Positions 24,955 to 34,485 of a DNA stretch of 45,730 nt are shown in pieces. The notes under the pieces were generated by a model. The model ran no database searches. It worked only from the letters and a program-made list of their open reading frames with translations, and was not told the origin of the DNA. Source of the DNA: Gammaproteobacteria bacterium RIFCSPHIGHO2_12_FULL_37_14 (GTDB lineage: Bacteria; Pseudomonadota; Gammaproteobacteria; DSM-16500). The DNA lies in NCBI GenBank assembly GCA_001801485.1, contig MGXV01000040.1, positions 141,788 to 187,517 on the forward strand. Reading direction: 5' to 3'. The position numbers and the translations under genes are program-made. The first letter of the stretch is position 1; every line of letters begins with the position of its first letter.

Positions 24955-25350
24955 TTAGGCAACATGTTTTCTCATTGGGAGATCAATACTTTGTGGATAT
25001 TCATAAGCAGCACCATCTGCCATATCAATACCTGCACCAAGGATGCCTCCAAATACCGCATTACCAAATACCATCCCTTTCGTGTTTGATGCTACTTGCT
25101 TAAAGGTAGGTGTATATCCTGGTTTTTTGCAGTTAATTTGCAGATCATTGAAGCTACGATTGACAGTCACCGTACCAGGGGTATTGTTAAGATACCATTT
25201 ACCCTTATTATTTTCTAAACTGCAACTAGCTCCTTTTGCAGGCGCGGTTGATACTGATATGCGTTGACTAGTCCCAGATACAATAGAAGCGCAACCAGAT
25301 AATAATCCAATGATACTGATAAGACTAACTAAAATCGTCTTTTTAATCAT
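24955..25350 (-). CDS. Small outer-envelope lipoprotein of unknown function
   Basis: 131 residues with a lipoprotein signal peptide ending LLSGC; Cys20 would be lipidated. The residues after it (ASIVSGTSQRISVSTAPAKG, then a Cys-containing PEGA-like beta segment) match a common small lipoprotein type. A glycine-rich membrane-active stretch (FGNAVFGGILGAGIDMADGA) sits near residues 96-115. GAGGTAAC precedes the ATG. It is inserted between gmk and rpoZ and has its own terminator. Function unknown; similar proteins are sometimes misnamed as translation factors. Confidence 0.85.
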   Translation of the reverse strand: MIKKTILVSLISIIGLLSGCASIVSGTSQRISVSTAPAKGASCSLENNKGKWYLNNTPGTVTVNRSFNDLQINCKKPGYTPTFKQVASNTKGMVFGNAVFGGILGAGIDMADGAAYEYPQSIDLPMRKHVA

Positions 25351-25456
25351 AACGTTACCTCAAAATTGTTTATTTTTGAACTTTTTTGTTAAAACGAGAA
25401 AAAATTGTACAATTTTGAATGGATTAAGTCAATAAATGTTTAAATTTAATTATAAT

Positions 25457-25495
25457 GATAGTTATTTAATCATTTTTTATGATTAAATAACTATC
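25457..25495. terminator. 16-bp AT-rich hairpin across the gmk stop
   Basis: GATAGTTATTTAATCA at 25457-25472 and its exact complement at 25480-25495 form a perfect 16-bp stem with a 7-base loop, overlapping the last codons and stop of gmk. The following reverse-strand sequence is AT-rich (CATTATAATTAAATTT) but not a pure T-run. It probably ends or stabilises the hldE-gmk transcript. Confidence 0.6.
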
Positions 25496-26095
25496 AATTA
25501 AATCAGCAAAATTCTTCGATTGGCGATGTTGCCGTAGGCGTTCTGCATGAATAATCGTTTTTAGATCATCCAAAGCAGTGGTGAAGTCATCATTAATAAC
25601 AACATAATCAAATTCATTGATATGAGAAACAGTTTCTTTGACATCAGCCAGACGTTTTAAAATAATGTTGGGATCGTCTTGGTTACGTTTTATTAATCGG
25701 TCACGTAAATCAGTCATAGAAGGCGGTAAAATGAAAATTCCTATTGCAAGAGGAAAAAGATGTTGGATTTGTTGGTGCCCTTGCCAATCTATTTCTAAAA
25801 TGACATCTATTCCTTTTGCTAAAGTCTCTTCTACCATCCACTTAGATGTGCCGTAGTAATAATCGAAAATAACAGCATGTTCAAGAAATTGGTGATCATG
25901 AATCATTTTTTTAAATTCAGCTGGATCAATGAAATAATAATTCACACCATTCATTTCGTTAGGACGTTTAGGACGAGTAGTATGCGAAATAGATACCGTA
26001 ATTTTTGATGATGATTCAATTAATGCTTTCACTAAGGTTGTTTTACCCGTTCCGGAAGGGGCTGCAATGACATAGAGATTGCCATAAGAAATCAC
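25466..26095 (-). CDS. gmk: Guanylate kinase
   Basis: It phosphorylates GMP to GDP. The P-loop APSGTGKTTLV lies at residues 12-22, then the GMP-binding SHTTRPKRPNEMNGVNYYF region and DVILEIDWQG. 209 residues is standard. It starts with GTG, overlapping the hldE stop (GTGA, 4 bases), with AGGAG inside the hldE tail. That coupling with an LPS gene is a local arrangement; in E. coli gmk precedes rpoZ. Confidence 0.97.
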   Translation of the reverse strand: MISYGNLYVIAAPSGTGKTTLVKALIESSSKITVSISHTTRPKRPNEMNGVNYYFIDPAEFKKMIHDHQFLEHAVIFDYYYGTSKWMVEETLAKGIDVILEIDWQGHQQIQHLFPLAIGIFILPPSMTDLRDRLIKRNQDDPNIILKRLADVKETVSHINEFDYVVINDDFTTALDDLKTIIHAERLRQHRQSKNFADLIDSYLIIKND

Positions 26096-27549
26096 AGACT
26101 GTTGTCTCCTTGAAGAGCTAAGCCTTCTATTTTATCAATGATAGTCGTACTAGAAAGATTAATATTTGGATTCATAATGCGAACTTCACCGCCGTAAGCA
26201 CGAACAATATCAGCACCGACCACTTGATCCAAACGATAGTCGCTGCCTTTGGCCAGAAAATCTGGTTGTATCAGTCGCAGCAAGCGTTCAGGTGTACTAT
26301 CAGCAAAAGGTATGACCCAATCAACGACATCTAATCCTGCTAGTACACTCATACGATGTTCTAGATGGTTGATTGGTCGATTGGCTCCTTTTAATTTTCT
26401 TATTGATTCATCAGTATTGACAGCAACAATGAGATAGTCACCAAGCTGTTTGGCCATTTGTAATGATGCCACGTGTCCTGCATGAAGAATATCGAAGCAG
26501 CCATTGGTAAAAATAATTTTTTTCCCTAATGCTTTTGCTTCTTGAACAGCTTGCAATAATTGCTCTTCATTGAGAATGCCACTATTGATATTAGTTTTAC
26601 CTGTGATCGCTGCTTCTAATTCTGGAACACTGACTGTCACGGCACCTAATTTAGTCACGGCGATACTGGCTGCAAGATTCGCTAAAGCAACAGCTGATAA
26701 TATAGAAATTTGAGAAGCTAGAGCGGCTCCTAATACCCCAATCACGGTATCGCCTGCGCCGGTAACATCAAATACTTCACGAGCACAAGCAGGATAATGA
26801 GTATTGCCTTCCATTTGTATGAGAGTCATACCATCTTCACCGCGCGTAATGAGCAATGCTTTTATATTATATTCCGCAAGCATTCTTCGGCCTTTATCGA
26901 TGATATCCTGCTCATGTTGACAAGAGCCGACAATTGCTTCGAATTCTTTTAGATTAGGTGTCACCATGAAAGCATCTCGATAAATGCTAAAATCTTGGCC
27001 TTTAGGATCAACTAATACAGGAATATTCATTTTATGTGCTAATTGAATAAACGCCTGTGGATTGGATAACGTGCCTTTTTGATAATCGGATAAAATGATA
27101 AGTTTTGTATCAGGAAGATGTTTTTTATAACGTTCAATTAGAAGATCAGTATTGAAAGAAATTATTTTTTTTTCAAAATCTAAACGTAATAATTGTTGAT
27201 GACGACTGAGCACGCGCAATTTAATAATAGTTGATAGATTATCTAACATACAGAAATCGTGAGTAACATTAGCAATACTCAATTGCTGCGCTAGCGTATG
27301 AGCCGCTTCATCATTACCCGTTAAACTTAATAGCGTCACTTTTGTGCCTAACGCAGCGATATTAAGCGCGACATTCCCTGCTCCGCCAGGACGGTTATCA
27401 ATATTATTTATATTGACAATAGGCACAGGCGCTTCAGGAGAAATACGCGTCGTATCACCAAACCAATAACGGTCTACCATGACATCACCAACCACTAGAA
27501 TAGAAGTTTGAGTAAAATCAGGAAGAGCATTGGGTAATACTTGTAACAT
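26092..27549 (-). CDS. hldE: Bifunctional heptose 7-phosphate kinase / heptose 1-phosphate adenylyltransferase HldE
   Basis: It carries out two steps of ADP-heptose synthesis for the LPS core. The N-terminal PfkB-type kinase has VVGDVMVDRYW, GGAGNVALN and the DVTGAGDTVIG catalytic loop. The C-terminal nucleotidyltransferase starts near residue 345 with FTNGCFDILHAGH. I start at the ATG at 27549 (MLQVLPNALP), giving 485 residues against 477 in E. coli; an upstream in-frame start at 27609 would add a non-conserved extension. It is divergent from waaA and coupled to gmk. Confidence 0.96.
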   Translation of the reverse strand: MLQVLPNALPDFTQTSILVVGDVMVDRYWFGDTTRISPEAPVPIVNINNIDNRPGGAGNVALNIAALGTKVTLLSLTGNDEAAHTLAQQLSIANVTHDFCMLDNLSTIIKLRVLSRHQQLLRLDFEKKIISFNTDLLIERYKKHLPDTKLIILSDYQKGTLSNPQAFIQLAHKMNIPVLVDPKGQDFSIYRDAFMVTPNLKEFEAIVGSCQHEQDIIDKGRRMLAEYNIKALLITRGEDGMTLIQMEGNTHYPACAREVFDVTGAGDTVIGVLGAALASQISILSAVALANLAASIAVTKLGAVTVSVPELEAAITGKTNINSGILNEEQLLQAVQEAKALGKKIIFTNGCFDILHAGHVASLQMAKQLGDYLIVAVNTDESIRKLKGANRPINHLEHRMSVLAGLDVVDWVIPFADSTPERLLRLIQPDFLAKGSDYRLDQVVGADIVRAYGGEVRIMNPNINLSSTTIIDKIEGLALQGDNSL

Positions 27550-27620
27550 GTTTTTTGATCCAGAGGATGAATGACAAATTCTAGCATTTTTGTTGGGTAA
27601 GAAAAACAATCGTCAACAAT

Positions 27621-27643
27621 GATAGATGACATATGTCGCTATC
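27621..27643. promoter_or_regulatory. Dyad between hldE and waaA
   Basis: GATAG, two bases, the perfect palindrome GACATATGTC (27628-27637), one base, then CTATC. The nested symmetry covers 23 bases in the 126-base divergent region of two LPS-core genes, a plausible site for a shared regulator. Confidence 0.35.
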
Positions 27644-27675
27644 CCTGGCATCATGACAGTTTTTGCAGGTAGAAA

Positions 27676-28944
27676 ATGCGTTATTTTTACACAGTTTTGC
27701 TTTATCTCGCTCTGCCATTTATTTTTATTCGTCTTTTCTGGCGTTCACGCCAAATCAGTGATTATAGAAGACGATTAGGTGAGCGACTCGGTTTTTATCC
27801 CATTCAGTTTGAAAAATGTATATGGGTGCACGCTGTTTCCGTAGGCGAGGTGTTGGCTGCTATTCCCCTCATCAAAGCGTTGCAAGTGCGTTATGCGGAG
27901 TTGCCATTGTTGGTGACGACGATGACACCTACCGGTGCTGCCAGAGTAACAAGCGCATTTGGAAAGAATGTGACGCATGCTTATCTTCCTTATGATTTGC
28001 CAGGATCGGTGAATCGCTTTTTAAAAACGATGCATCCAACGGTAGGCTTGATTATGGAGACGGAATTGTGGCCAAATTTACTGGCTGCTTGTTATCATCA
28101 GCACATTCCTGTGGGTTTACTCAATGCTCGTTTATCAGAAAAATCTGCCAAGAAATATCATCGTATTGCTGTAATCACACGCAATATGTTGCAAAGTCTA
28201 TCGGTTATTGCTGCACATGGCCATGTGGATGCTAAGCGTTTTATAGCGCTTGGGGCGTCTCAACATACCGTGGTGGTGACTGGTAATATCAAATTCGATT
28301 TACAATTACCAAATAACTTATTTGCTGAAAGCATGAAATTGCGAGAATCATTCGGTCAAAATAGGTTTATTTGGATTGCGGCCAGTACCCATGAAGGTGA
28401 AGAAGAGCAAATACTACAGGTTCATCAACAATTACAACAAAAAAATCAGCAAGCATTATTAATTCTAGTTCCACGTCATCCAGATCGTTTTGATACTATA
28501 TTTAAATTATCGGAGCAATATGGATTTAAAACGAGTCGTCGCAGCCAACAATCGACGGCAATGAGTGATACAGCCGTTTATTTAGGCGATACCATGGGTG
28601 AATTATTGTTGATGTATGCAGCATCAGATGTTGCTTTTGTTGGGGGTAGCTTAATTCCTCGCGGTGGTCACAACATGTTAGAACCAGGCGCATTAGGTAA
28701 GCCAATTCTAATGGGTAAACATTTATTTAATTTTGCCGAAATCAGCGAATTATTCATTGAAGCGCGAGCACTTTCAATTGTGTCATCTGCTGAATTGTTA
28801 TTGCAATTAATTCGATTAATGAATGATATAAAAGAACGCACACAGATGGGTGAGCGTGCAAGACAAGTGGTGGAAGCGAATCGAGGTGCATTGAATAAGC
28901 AGTTAGAACTGATCACGAAAATGATGCAATCGTCCGTTGTATAA
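27676..28944 (+). CDS. waaA: 3-deoxy-D-manno-octulosonic acid transferase WaaA (KdtA)
   Basis: It adds Kdo to lipid A at the inner membrane. 422 residues: an N-terminal membrane anchor (TVLLYLALPFIFIRLF), then the GT-B glycosyltransferase with VHAVSVGEVLAAIPLI (catalytic Glu region), TETELWPN, NARLSEKS and the CMP-Kdo site GGSLIPRGGHNMLEPG. AGGT lies just before the ATG. Its 3' end overlaps the convergent uracil-DNA glycosylase gene by 32 bases. Confidence 0.96.
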   Translation: MRYFYTVLLYLALPFIFIRLFWRSRQISDYRRRLGERLGFYPIQFEKCIWVHAVSVGEVLAAIPLIKALQVRYAELPLLVTTMTPTGAARVTSAFGKNVTHAYLPYDLPGSVNRFLKTMHPTVGLIMETELWPNLLAACYHQHIPVGLLNARLSEKSAKKYHRIAVITRNMLQSLSVIAAHGHVDAKRFIALGASQHTVVVTGNIKFDLQLPNNLFAESMKLRESFGQNRFIWIAASTHEGEEEQILQVHQQLQQKNQQALLILVPRHPDRFDTIFKLSEQYGFKTSRRSQQSTAMSDTAVYLGDTMGELLLMYAASDVAFVGGSLIPRGGHNMLEPGALGKPILMGKHLFNFAEISELFIEARALSIVSSAELLLQLIRLMNDIKERTQMGERARQVVEANRGALNKQLELITKMMQSSVV

Positions 28945-29566
28945 ATTGTAAATCGAGATAAGCTTTTTTCTTATCGATAGGATTGCGAAGTAAATAAGCA
29001 GGATGATAAGTTACAATCAATGGAATTGTTTTTTCACTATATGTATGCACTTTATTGCGTAAAGATTCTAATGATGATTTAGTTTTTAAAAGATGATGAG
29101 CAGCAATTCGACCGACTGCGATCAGTAATTTTGGATGAATCAAACATATTTGCTGATCTAAATAAGGCGTACAGGATAATACTTCTTCAGGTTGAGGATC
29201 GCGATTATTGGGCGGCCGACATTTTAAAATATTTGCAATATAAACTTGGGAACGTTCGAAGCCGATTGTTTTAATCATGGCAGTTAATAATTGCCCTGCT
29301 CGACCGACAAATGGCTCACCTTCTTGATCTTCATGAAAACCTGGTGCTTCGCCAATGAACATGACATCTGCGGAACGATTGCCAACGCCGAATACAGTTT
29401 GAGTGCGTGTTTGATGTAAGCAACAGTTAGTACAGGAAGCTACTCGTTGTTGAAGAGCAGACCAATCAGCAGGCGTTTCTGTAGAAACGTTAAGAGAAGA
29501 TATTCTTCGTCTTTGCCAGTGATAAATACCTAACTGTTGATAGTAATCGTCTAATAATAAATTCAT
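28913..29566 (-). CDS. Family 4 uracil-DNA glycosylase (iron-sulfur)
   Basis: It removes uracil from DNA. The family 4 signature is complete: CTNCCL and later KCRPP...SC supply four cysteines for a 4Fe-4S cluster, GEAPGFHEDQEGEPFVG forms the active-site loop, and TYHPAYLLRNP is the minor-groove motif. ATG at 29566 (217 residues) with AGGA 6 bases upstream is preferred to the TTG before it. Its 3' end overlaps waaA by 32 bases in the opposite direction. Confidence 0.94.
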   Translation of the reverse strand: MNLLLDDYYQQLGIYHWQRRRISSLNVSTETPADWSALQQRVASCTNCCLHQTRTQTVFGVGNRSADVMFIGEAPGFHEDQEGEPFVGRAGQLLTAMIKTIGFERSQVYIANILKCRPPNNRDPQPEEVLSCTPYLDQQICLIHPKLLIAVGRIAAHHLLKTKSSLESLRNKVHTYSEKTIPLIVTYHPAYLLRNPIDKKKAYLDLQFIQRTIASFS

Positions 29567-29603
29567 CAATGTTCCTGCTGGCCATATGCGATGGATTATT
29601 TAT

Positions 29604-31313
29604 TCATATTTTTCGATAGGGATAATAACGAGGTTCCCACATCGCTTTATTAATTGCTTCTTTCAAATCGATATCATTGGCAATCTGAGCTAGTCCTGAT
29701 CGGCGTGCTTCCTGTGCGACAGCAAGCGCCACTCGTGAACTGATTATTCTGACTTCAGAAAGCTTAGGAAGCAAGGGAGAAAATTTATCTTGATTAATTG
29801 GTGCACAAGCACTTAAAGCTTGCGTTGCTGCCCATAATAATTCATCAGTCACAATTTTTACTTTTGCTACCATTACTCCTAGGCCGATACCAGGAAAGGC
29901 AAAAGCATTATTACTTTGCCCGATTCGATACCGATTATTTTCATAAATAACATCTGGGAAGGGGCTTCCTGTTGCAACAATTGCTTTAGCATGGGTCCAA
30001 GCAATTAAATCTTCTGGTTTTGCTTCTGATAAAGAATTGGGATTTGATAGTGGCATAATAATAGGACGTTCAACTTTTGCAGCCATTAATTTTATAATTT
30101 GTTCAGTAAAGGCTCCTGTTGCTGTAGAACAACCAATCAGAATAGTTGGTTGCACATTTAAAACAACATCGTATAAGCCAATACATTTTTCATCACCATA
30201 TTGCCAATTTTTAATTTCATCTACGTGACGTGCATAGGGTTGTTGGAAGGAGGGCAAAGAAAATGTATTGGTTAATAATCCTTGTCTATCCAATATCCAA
30301 AAACATTGACGAGCTTCCTGATCACTCAGACCATTGCGACGTAAGACGGCATAAATTTGATCGGCGATGCCAATACCTGCCGTGCCACCACCAAGAATAA
30401 CAATACGATGACGATGTAAAGGTATACCGCTAGCAGTCACTCCAGCTAAAATGCATGCCAAAGCAACGACACCCGTTGCTTGTATATCTCCATTCACTGT
30501 GCAGATCTGTTCTCGATAACGAGTTAAAATTCGTCTAGCATTGTCACGTCCTAAATCCTCCCAATGAAGTAGAGCATCTGGAAATTTACGAGTAAATGTT
30601 TGAACGAAACGATCAATAAAATCGTCATAAGCTTGCCCAGTTATTCGTTCATGGCGCCAGCCTAAATACATAGGATCATTTAATAAGCGCGGATTATTCG
30701 TGCCGACATCGAGTTGAATAGGTAAAACATGATGAGGATCGATGCCTGCGCCTAAGGTATACACCATTAGTTTGGCAACCGAAATATTGATGCCACCGAT
30801 TCCTTGATCGCCGATTCCTAATACGGCTTCGCCATCAGTGACAACAGAAAGATTAACAGAGATGGGTAAGCGATTATCTAATATTTTTTCAATTTTATCG
30901 CGATCTGGATAAGCGATATAAAGTCCTTTTGTTTTGCGATGTTCTAAACTAAATCGTTGTACTGCATCACCCACAGTAGGTGTGTAAATGATGGGTAACA
31001 TTTGTTCTAAATGTTGACTGATTAATTTATAGAACAGCGTTTCGTTATAATCATGCAAAACATTTAGATAAATATTTTTTCCGAGATTAGATTGATGTTC
31101 ATTATATTGTTCGTACATGCGAGCCACTTGTTGATCGAGTGTCTCAACTTGATAAGGAAGCAGACCAGCTAAATGAAATTGTTCTCGTTCTTCTTGAGGA
31201 AACGCACATCCTTTATTTAATTTAGATTTATTCAGTAATGCATTACCAGTCAATGACGTTTCAATATGGCTAATACTTCCTGCATTGTCATAAATTATTT
31301 TATATTTTTCCAT
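29604..31313 (-). CDS. maeA: NAD-type malic enzyme (oxidative decarboxylation of malate to pyruvate)
   Basis: 569 residues, matching the long malic enzymes (E. coli MaeA, 565). Blocks seen include PIIYTPTVGDAVQRFS, the catalytic GLYIAYPDR, VVTDGEAVLGIGDQG, the metal-binding HWEDLGRDNA and the dinucleotide fold ILGGGTAGIGIA. It supplies pyruvate from the TCA cycle, important for amino-acid-fed intracellular bacteria. NAD versus NADP use is inferred from length and style. It is divergent from coaD. Confidence 0.93.
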   Translation of the reverse strand: MEKYKIIYDNAGSISHIETSLTGNALLNKSKLNKGCAFPQEEREQFHLAGLLPYQVETLDQQVARMYEQYNEHQSNLGKNIYLNVLHDYNETLFYKLISQHLEQMLPIIYTPTVGDAVQRFSLEHRKTKGLYIAYPDRDKIEKILDNRLPISVNLSVVTDGEAVLGIGDQGIGGINISVAKLMVYTLGAGIDPHHVLPIQLDVGTNNPRLLNDPMYLGWRHERITGQAYDDFIDRFVQTFTRKFPDALLHWEDLGRDNARRILTRYREQICTVNGDIQATGVVALACILAGVTASGIPLHRHRIVILGGGTAGIGIADQIYAVLRRNGLSDQEARQCFWILDRQGLLTNTFSLPSFQQPYARHVDEIKNWQYGDEKCIGLYDVVLNVQPTILIGCSTATGAFTEQIIKLMAAKVERPIIMPLSNPNSLSEAKPEDLIAWTHAKAIVATGSPFPDVIYENNRYRIGQSNNAFAFPGIGLGVMVAKVKIVTDELLWAATQALSACAPINQDKFSPLLPKLSEVRIISSRVALAVAQEARRSGLAQIANDIDLKEAINKAMWEPRYYPYRKI

Positions 31314-31389
31314 GCTCGTACCTGTTCAATAATAAATCAAAAGGCAACTAGAGCTGTTTTCTTTATTATATCGTATAATAAACCCATAA

Positions 31390-31896
<507 letters not shown>

Positions 31897-31906
31897 GGTG
31901 TGGTAA

Positions 31907-32161
<255 letters not shown>

Positions 32162-32214
32162 ATTCGAATAAAAATTCGACCGCTTTCTCTAAGCAAGCTT
32201 TCGGGTTTAAATTA

Positions 32215-33636
32215 TTAATAATGATTTTCGTGATGAACTTCCGTGTGTTTATTGACTATAGGCCTGGCTTTTTCGGCTAACCAAGCATTAATGGCGCGTA
32301 AATCATCAAATCGTAATGTACCAGCAGCTTGCTTTAGCGCCAGTATACTATTCACGTAAGCATAGCGATCTGTAGCATATTCTGTTTGTGCTTGAAATAC
32401 TTTTTGTTGTTGGTTAAGCACATTCACCAATGTTTCTGTTCCCACTTGATAACTTGCTTCTAATCCTTCTAAAGAGCTAATCGTTGATTTGATAGTTTGT
32501 TTGTCAGCTTTAATTTGGCTGATGCCAGATAAAATTCCTAAATAACTCTGGCGAGTAGTATTAATAGTATTTCGAATAGTTTGCTCTAATTGCTGTTGTG
32601 CTACTTGATAGTTGTAACTGGCTTGATTTGTGTTTGCGATTACACCACCACCAGAGAATAATGGTACATTCAGATTAATCGCGATAGCTCGGTTGGTGGT
32701 GGTGCCTGTGCCGCTCGGATCATTTATCGAATTATAGCCATTAATATCTTTAGAGTAGACTCTATTGAGTGTTCCTTCTAGGTCTACGGTGGGTAAGTGG
32801 CCGGCAAATTGTTGTTTAATAATTTGTCGTGATGCATCAACGTTGTATTGGGATGCTTTGATCAACCAATTTTGTTGTTCAGCGATTTTTGTCCAAGCAT
32901 CGATATTAACAGGTTCAGGTGTAATCAATGGAAATTCATCACGTAATGCCGATAGTTTGTGATAATATTTTCCAGTGATAACACGTAAATTTTCTTTATC
33001 ATTATCGACAGCATTTTCTGCAGCAATATACGTCGCTACTGCAGAGTCATAAGAGGCTTGCGCAGTATAGACATCTGTAATTGTTTTTAATCCGACATCG
33101 TATTGTTGCTTGATTTGATCAAGCTGTTTTGCAAAAGCTAATTTGGATGCTTCGCTATAACTTAAATTTTCTTCATCCTTCAAAACAGCAAAATAGGCGC
33201 TAGATACTCTTACCATCAGGCTTTGTAATGCAGCATTTAAAGTTGCGTCTGCACCTTTGGATGTGGCCAGTGCATTGGCTACGTTTGCAAATTTTGCGAA
33301 ATCAAATACGGTTTGTGTCGCTGTTAGAGCCAGCGTATAGCCGAGATTCGTATTATTGCGTGGTGTGAGAGGCACTCCAGCGACATTTGTATCAAAATTA
33401 TTTCCAGAAAATGCAGATCGAGTAACTGTAGGATTAGCAGTGATTGATAAATTAGGTAATAAAGCTGCAATATTAATCGGCACCCCTTGTTTGGTAGATA
33501 ATCGTTGGGCAATCGCTTGCTGATAGGTCGGGTCGCTGGTAAGAGCTTGTTGAAAAACTTCAATCAGATCCGCTGCATGAGCTGTCAATTGGCTACAAAG
33601 TAATAATATAGATAATAAAATAATTCTAATTTTCAT
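32215..33636 (-). CDS. tolC: TolC-type outer membrane efflux channel
   Basis: 473 residues with a Sec signal peptide (IRIILLSILLLCSQLTAHA, cleavage after about residue 22) and two OEP repeats of long coiled-coil helices and beta strands. Typical blocks are DLIEVFQQALTSDPTYQQA near the start, YTLALTATQTVFDFAKF, the second-repeat start and LNVPLFSGGGVIANTNQA. The conserved GLEASYQVGTETLVNVLN motif lies near the end. It forms the trimeric exit duct for type I secretion and multidrug pumps; no pump genes adjoin it. The tail is His-rich (VNKHTEVHHENHY). Confidence 0.94.
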   Translation of the reverse strand: MKIRIILLSILLLCSQLTAHAADLIEVFQQALTSDPTYQQAIAQRLSTKQGVPINIAALLPNLSITANPTVTRSAFSGNNFDTNVAGVPLTPRNNTNLGYTLALTATQTVFDFAKFANVANALATSKGADATLNAALQSLMVRVSSAYFAVLKDEENLSYSEASKLAFAKQLDQIKQQYDVGLKTITDVYTAQASYDSAVATYIAAENAVDNDKENLRVITGKYYHKLSALRDEFPLITPEPVNIDAWTKIAEQQNWLIKASQYNVDASRQIIKQQFAGHLPTVDLEGTLNRVYSKDINGYNSINDPSGTGTTTNRAIAINLNVPLFSGGGVIANTNQASYNYQVAQQQLEQTIRNTINTTRQSYLGILSGISQIKADKQTIKSTISSLEGLEASYQVGTETLVNVLNQQQKVFQAQTEYATDRYAYVNSILALKQAAGTLRFDDLRAINAWLAEKARPIVNKHTEVHHENHY

Positions 33637-33796
33637 TACTAATATTCCTGTGCATGGTCATTTCACTTTGTTATTGCTCTGTTGCCTATGCTCGCTAGTA
33701 GGAGGCAATTATTTGGACAGTTGGTTATTAAGGTATAAATGAATGAATTTTACTTTAGGAAAGCCAATTTAGCTATCAATTGATTAAGGTTTAGCT

Positions 33797-33804
33797 GTTT
33801 TTTG
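33797..33804. repeat. Target-site duplication, left copy
   Basis: GTTTTTTG directly before the left end of the element; the identical octamer follows its right end at 33966-33973. Confidence 0.7.
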
Positions 33805-33965
33805 GTAACTCCTCAGATGTCATCCTGAGGAGCGCTTTTTGCGACGAAGGATCTCGATTTATTTAAAAAAACGAGATCCTTCGCACTAAAAAACAGTGCT
33901 CAGGATGACAATCACGTATTTTGTTACAAAACTAACCCTAGTTTATCCACAACCTGGGGAGTTAC
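33805..33965. mobile_element. MITE-like non-autonomous element, 161 bp
   Basis: The ends are inverted repeats: GTAACTCCTCAG at 33805-33816 and its near-complement (CTGGGGAGTTAC, 11 of 12 matching) at 33954-33965. Inside, arms of about 38 bases (33819-33856 and 33872-33909, beginning GTCATCCTGAG and ending GAAGGATCTCG) form a long imperfect hairpin with a 15-base AT loop. The octamer GTTTTTTG flanks it on both sides as a target duplication. No coding frame is inside, so movement would need a transposase elsewhere. The arm motif resembles widely dispersed GTCATCCTGAG...GAAGGATCT repeats of many bacteria (recollection). It occupies most of the 414-base tolC/thioesterase gap. Confidence 0.8.
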
Positions 33966-33973
33966 GTTTTTTG
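33966..33973. repeat. Target-site duplication, right copy
   Basis: GTTTTTTG, identical to 33797-33804, directly after the right terminal inverted repeat. Confidence 0.7.
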
Positions 33974-33984
33974 CTATTATATCG

Positions 33985-34004
33985 GACTGATCTTGCAATC
34001 AGTC
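33985..34004. repeat. 7-bp stem-loop upstream of the thioesterase gene
   Basis: GACTGAT (33985-33991) and ATCAGTC (33998-34004) with a 6-base loop. It sits about 47 bases before the thioesterase ATG; it could be an operator or leader hairpin. No T-run follows. Confidence 0.35.
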
Positions 34005-34050
34005 TTGGTAAACACCTAAAATTAAGCAGGCAACGAGAATAAGGTAACAA

Positions 34051-34485
34051 ATGATGGCTAAAATCTGGCAATCTGAAATTAACTTAACAGCGATTATTGA
34101 TCGCGCAAACGATTCTATGTCAAATTATTTGGGGATAGAATTTCTTGAAATAGGTGATGATTATCTTACTGCTCGCATGCCAGTGGATCACCGTACTAAG
34201 CAGCCTTTAGGAATTATGCACGGGGGGGCATCTTGCGTATTAGCTGAGACGGTAGGCAGTACAGCCGCACAGTTTTGTGTCGATAACAAAAAATATTATT
34301 GTGTAGGATTGGATATTAATACTAATCATGTACGTTCTATTCGTGAGGGCAATGTGATCGCTATGGCTAAGCCTTTTCATTTGGGGCGATCTACACAAGT
34401 ATGGAGTATAGAAATTAGCAACGAAAAGCATCAATTGATTTCGGTGAATCGTTTAACCATGGCGGTGTTAGAAAGAAAAAATTAA
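34051..34485 (+). CDS. Hotdog-fold acyl-CoA thioesterase, MenI/YdiI-like
   Basis: 144 residues of the PaaI/YdiI thioesterase type. MPVDHRTKQPLGIMHGGASCVLAETVGS contains the HGG turn and the catalytic Glu in CVLAET; GLDINTNHVRSIREG and the QVWSIEI strand match E. coli YdiI (1,4-dihydroxy-2-naphthoyl-CoA hydrolase) closely. The substrate may be a menaquinone precursor or another acyl-CoA; no men genes are in the window. AAGG precedes the ATG. It overlaps the convergent vapC stop by 4 bases. Confidence 0.9.
   Translation: MMAKIWQSEINLTAIIDRANDSMSNYLGIEFLEIGDDYLTARMPVDHRTKQPLGIMHGGASCVLAETVGSTAAQFCVDNKKYYCVGLDINTNHVRSIREGNVIAMAKPFHLGRSTQVWSIEISNEKHQLISVNRLTMAVLERKN

Noticed and set aside
28913..28944. 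Frameshift or misassembly at the waaA/uracil-glycosylase overlap
   Set aside because: Both proteins keep complete, typical C-termini; a 32-base convergent overlap is acceptable.
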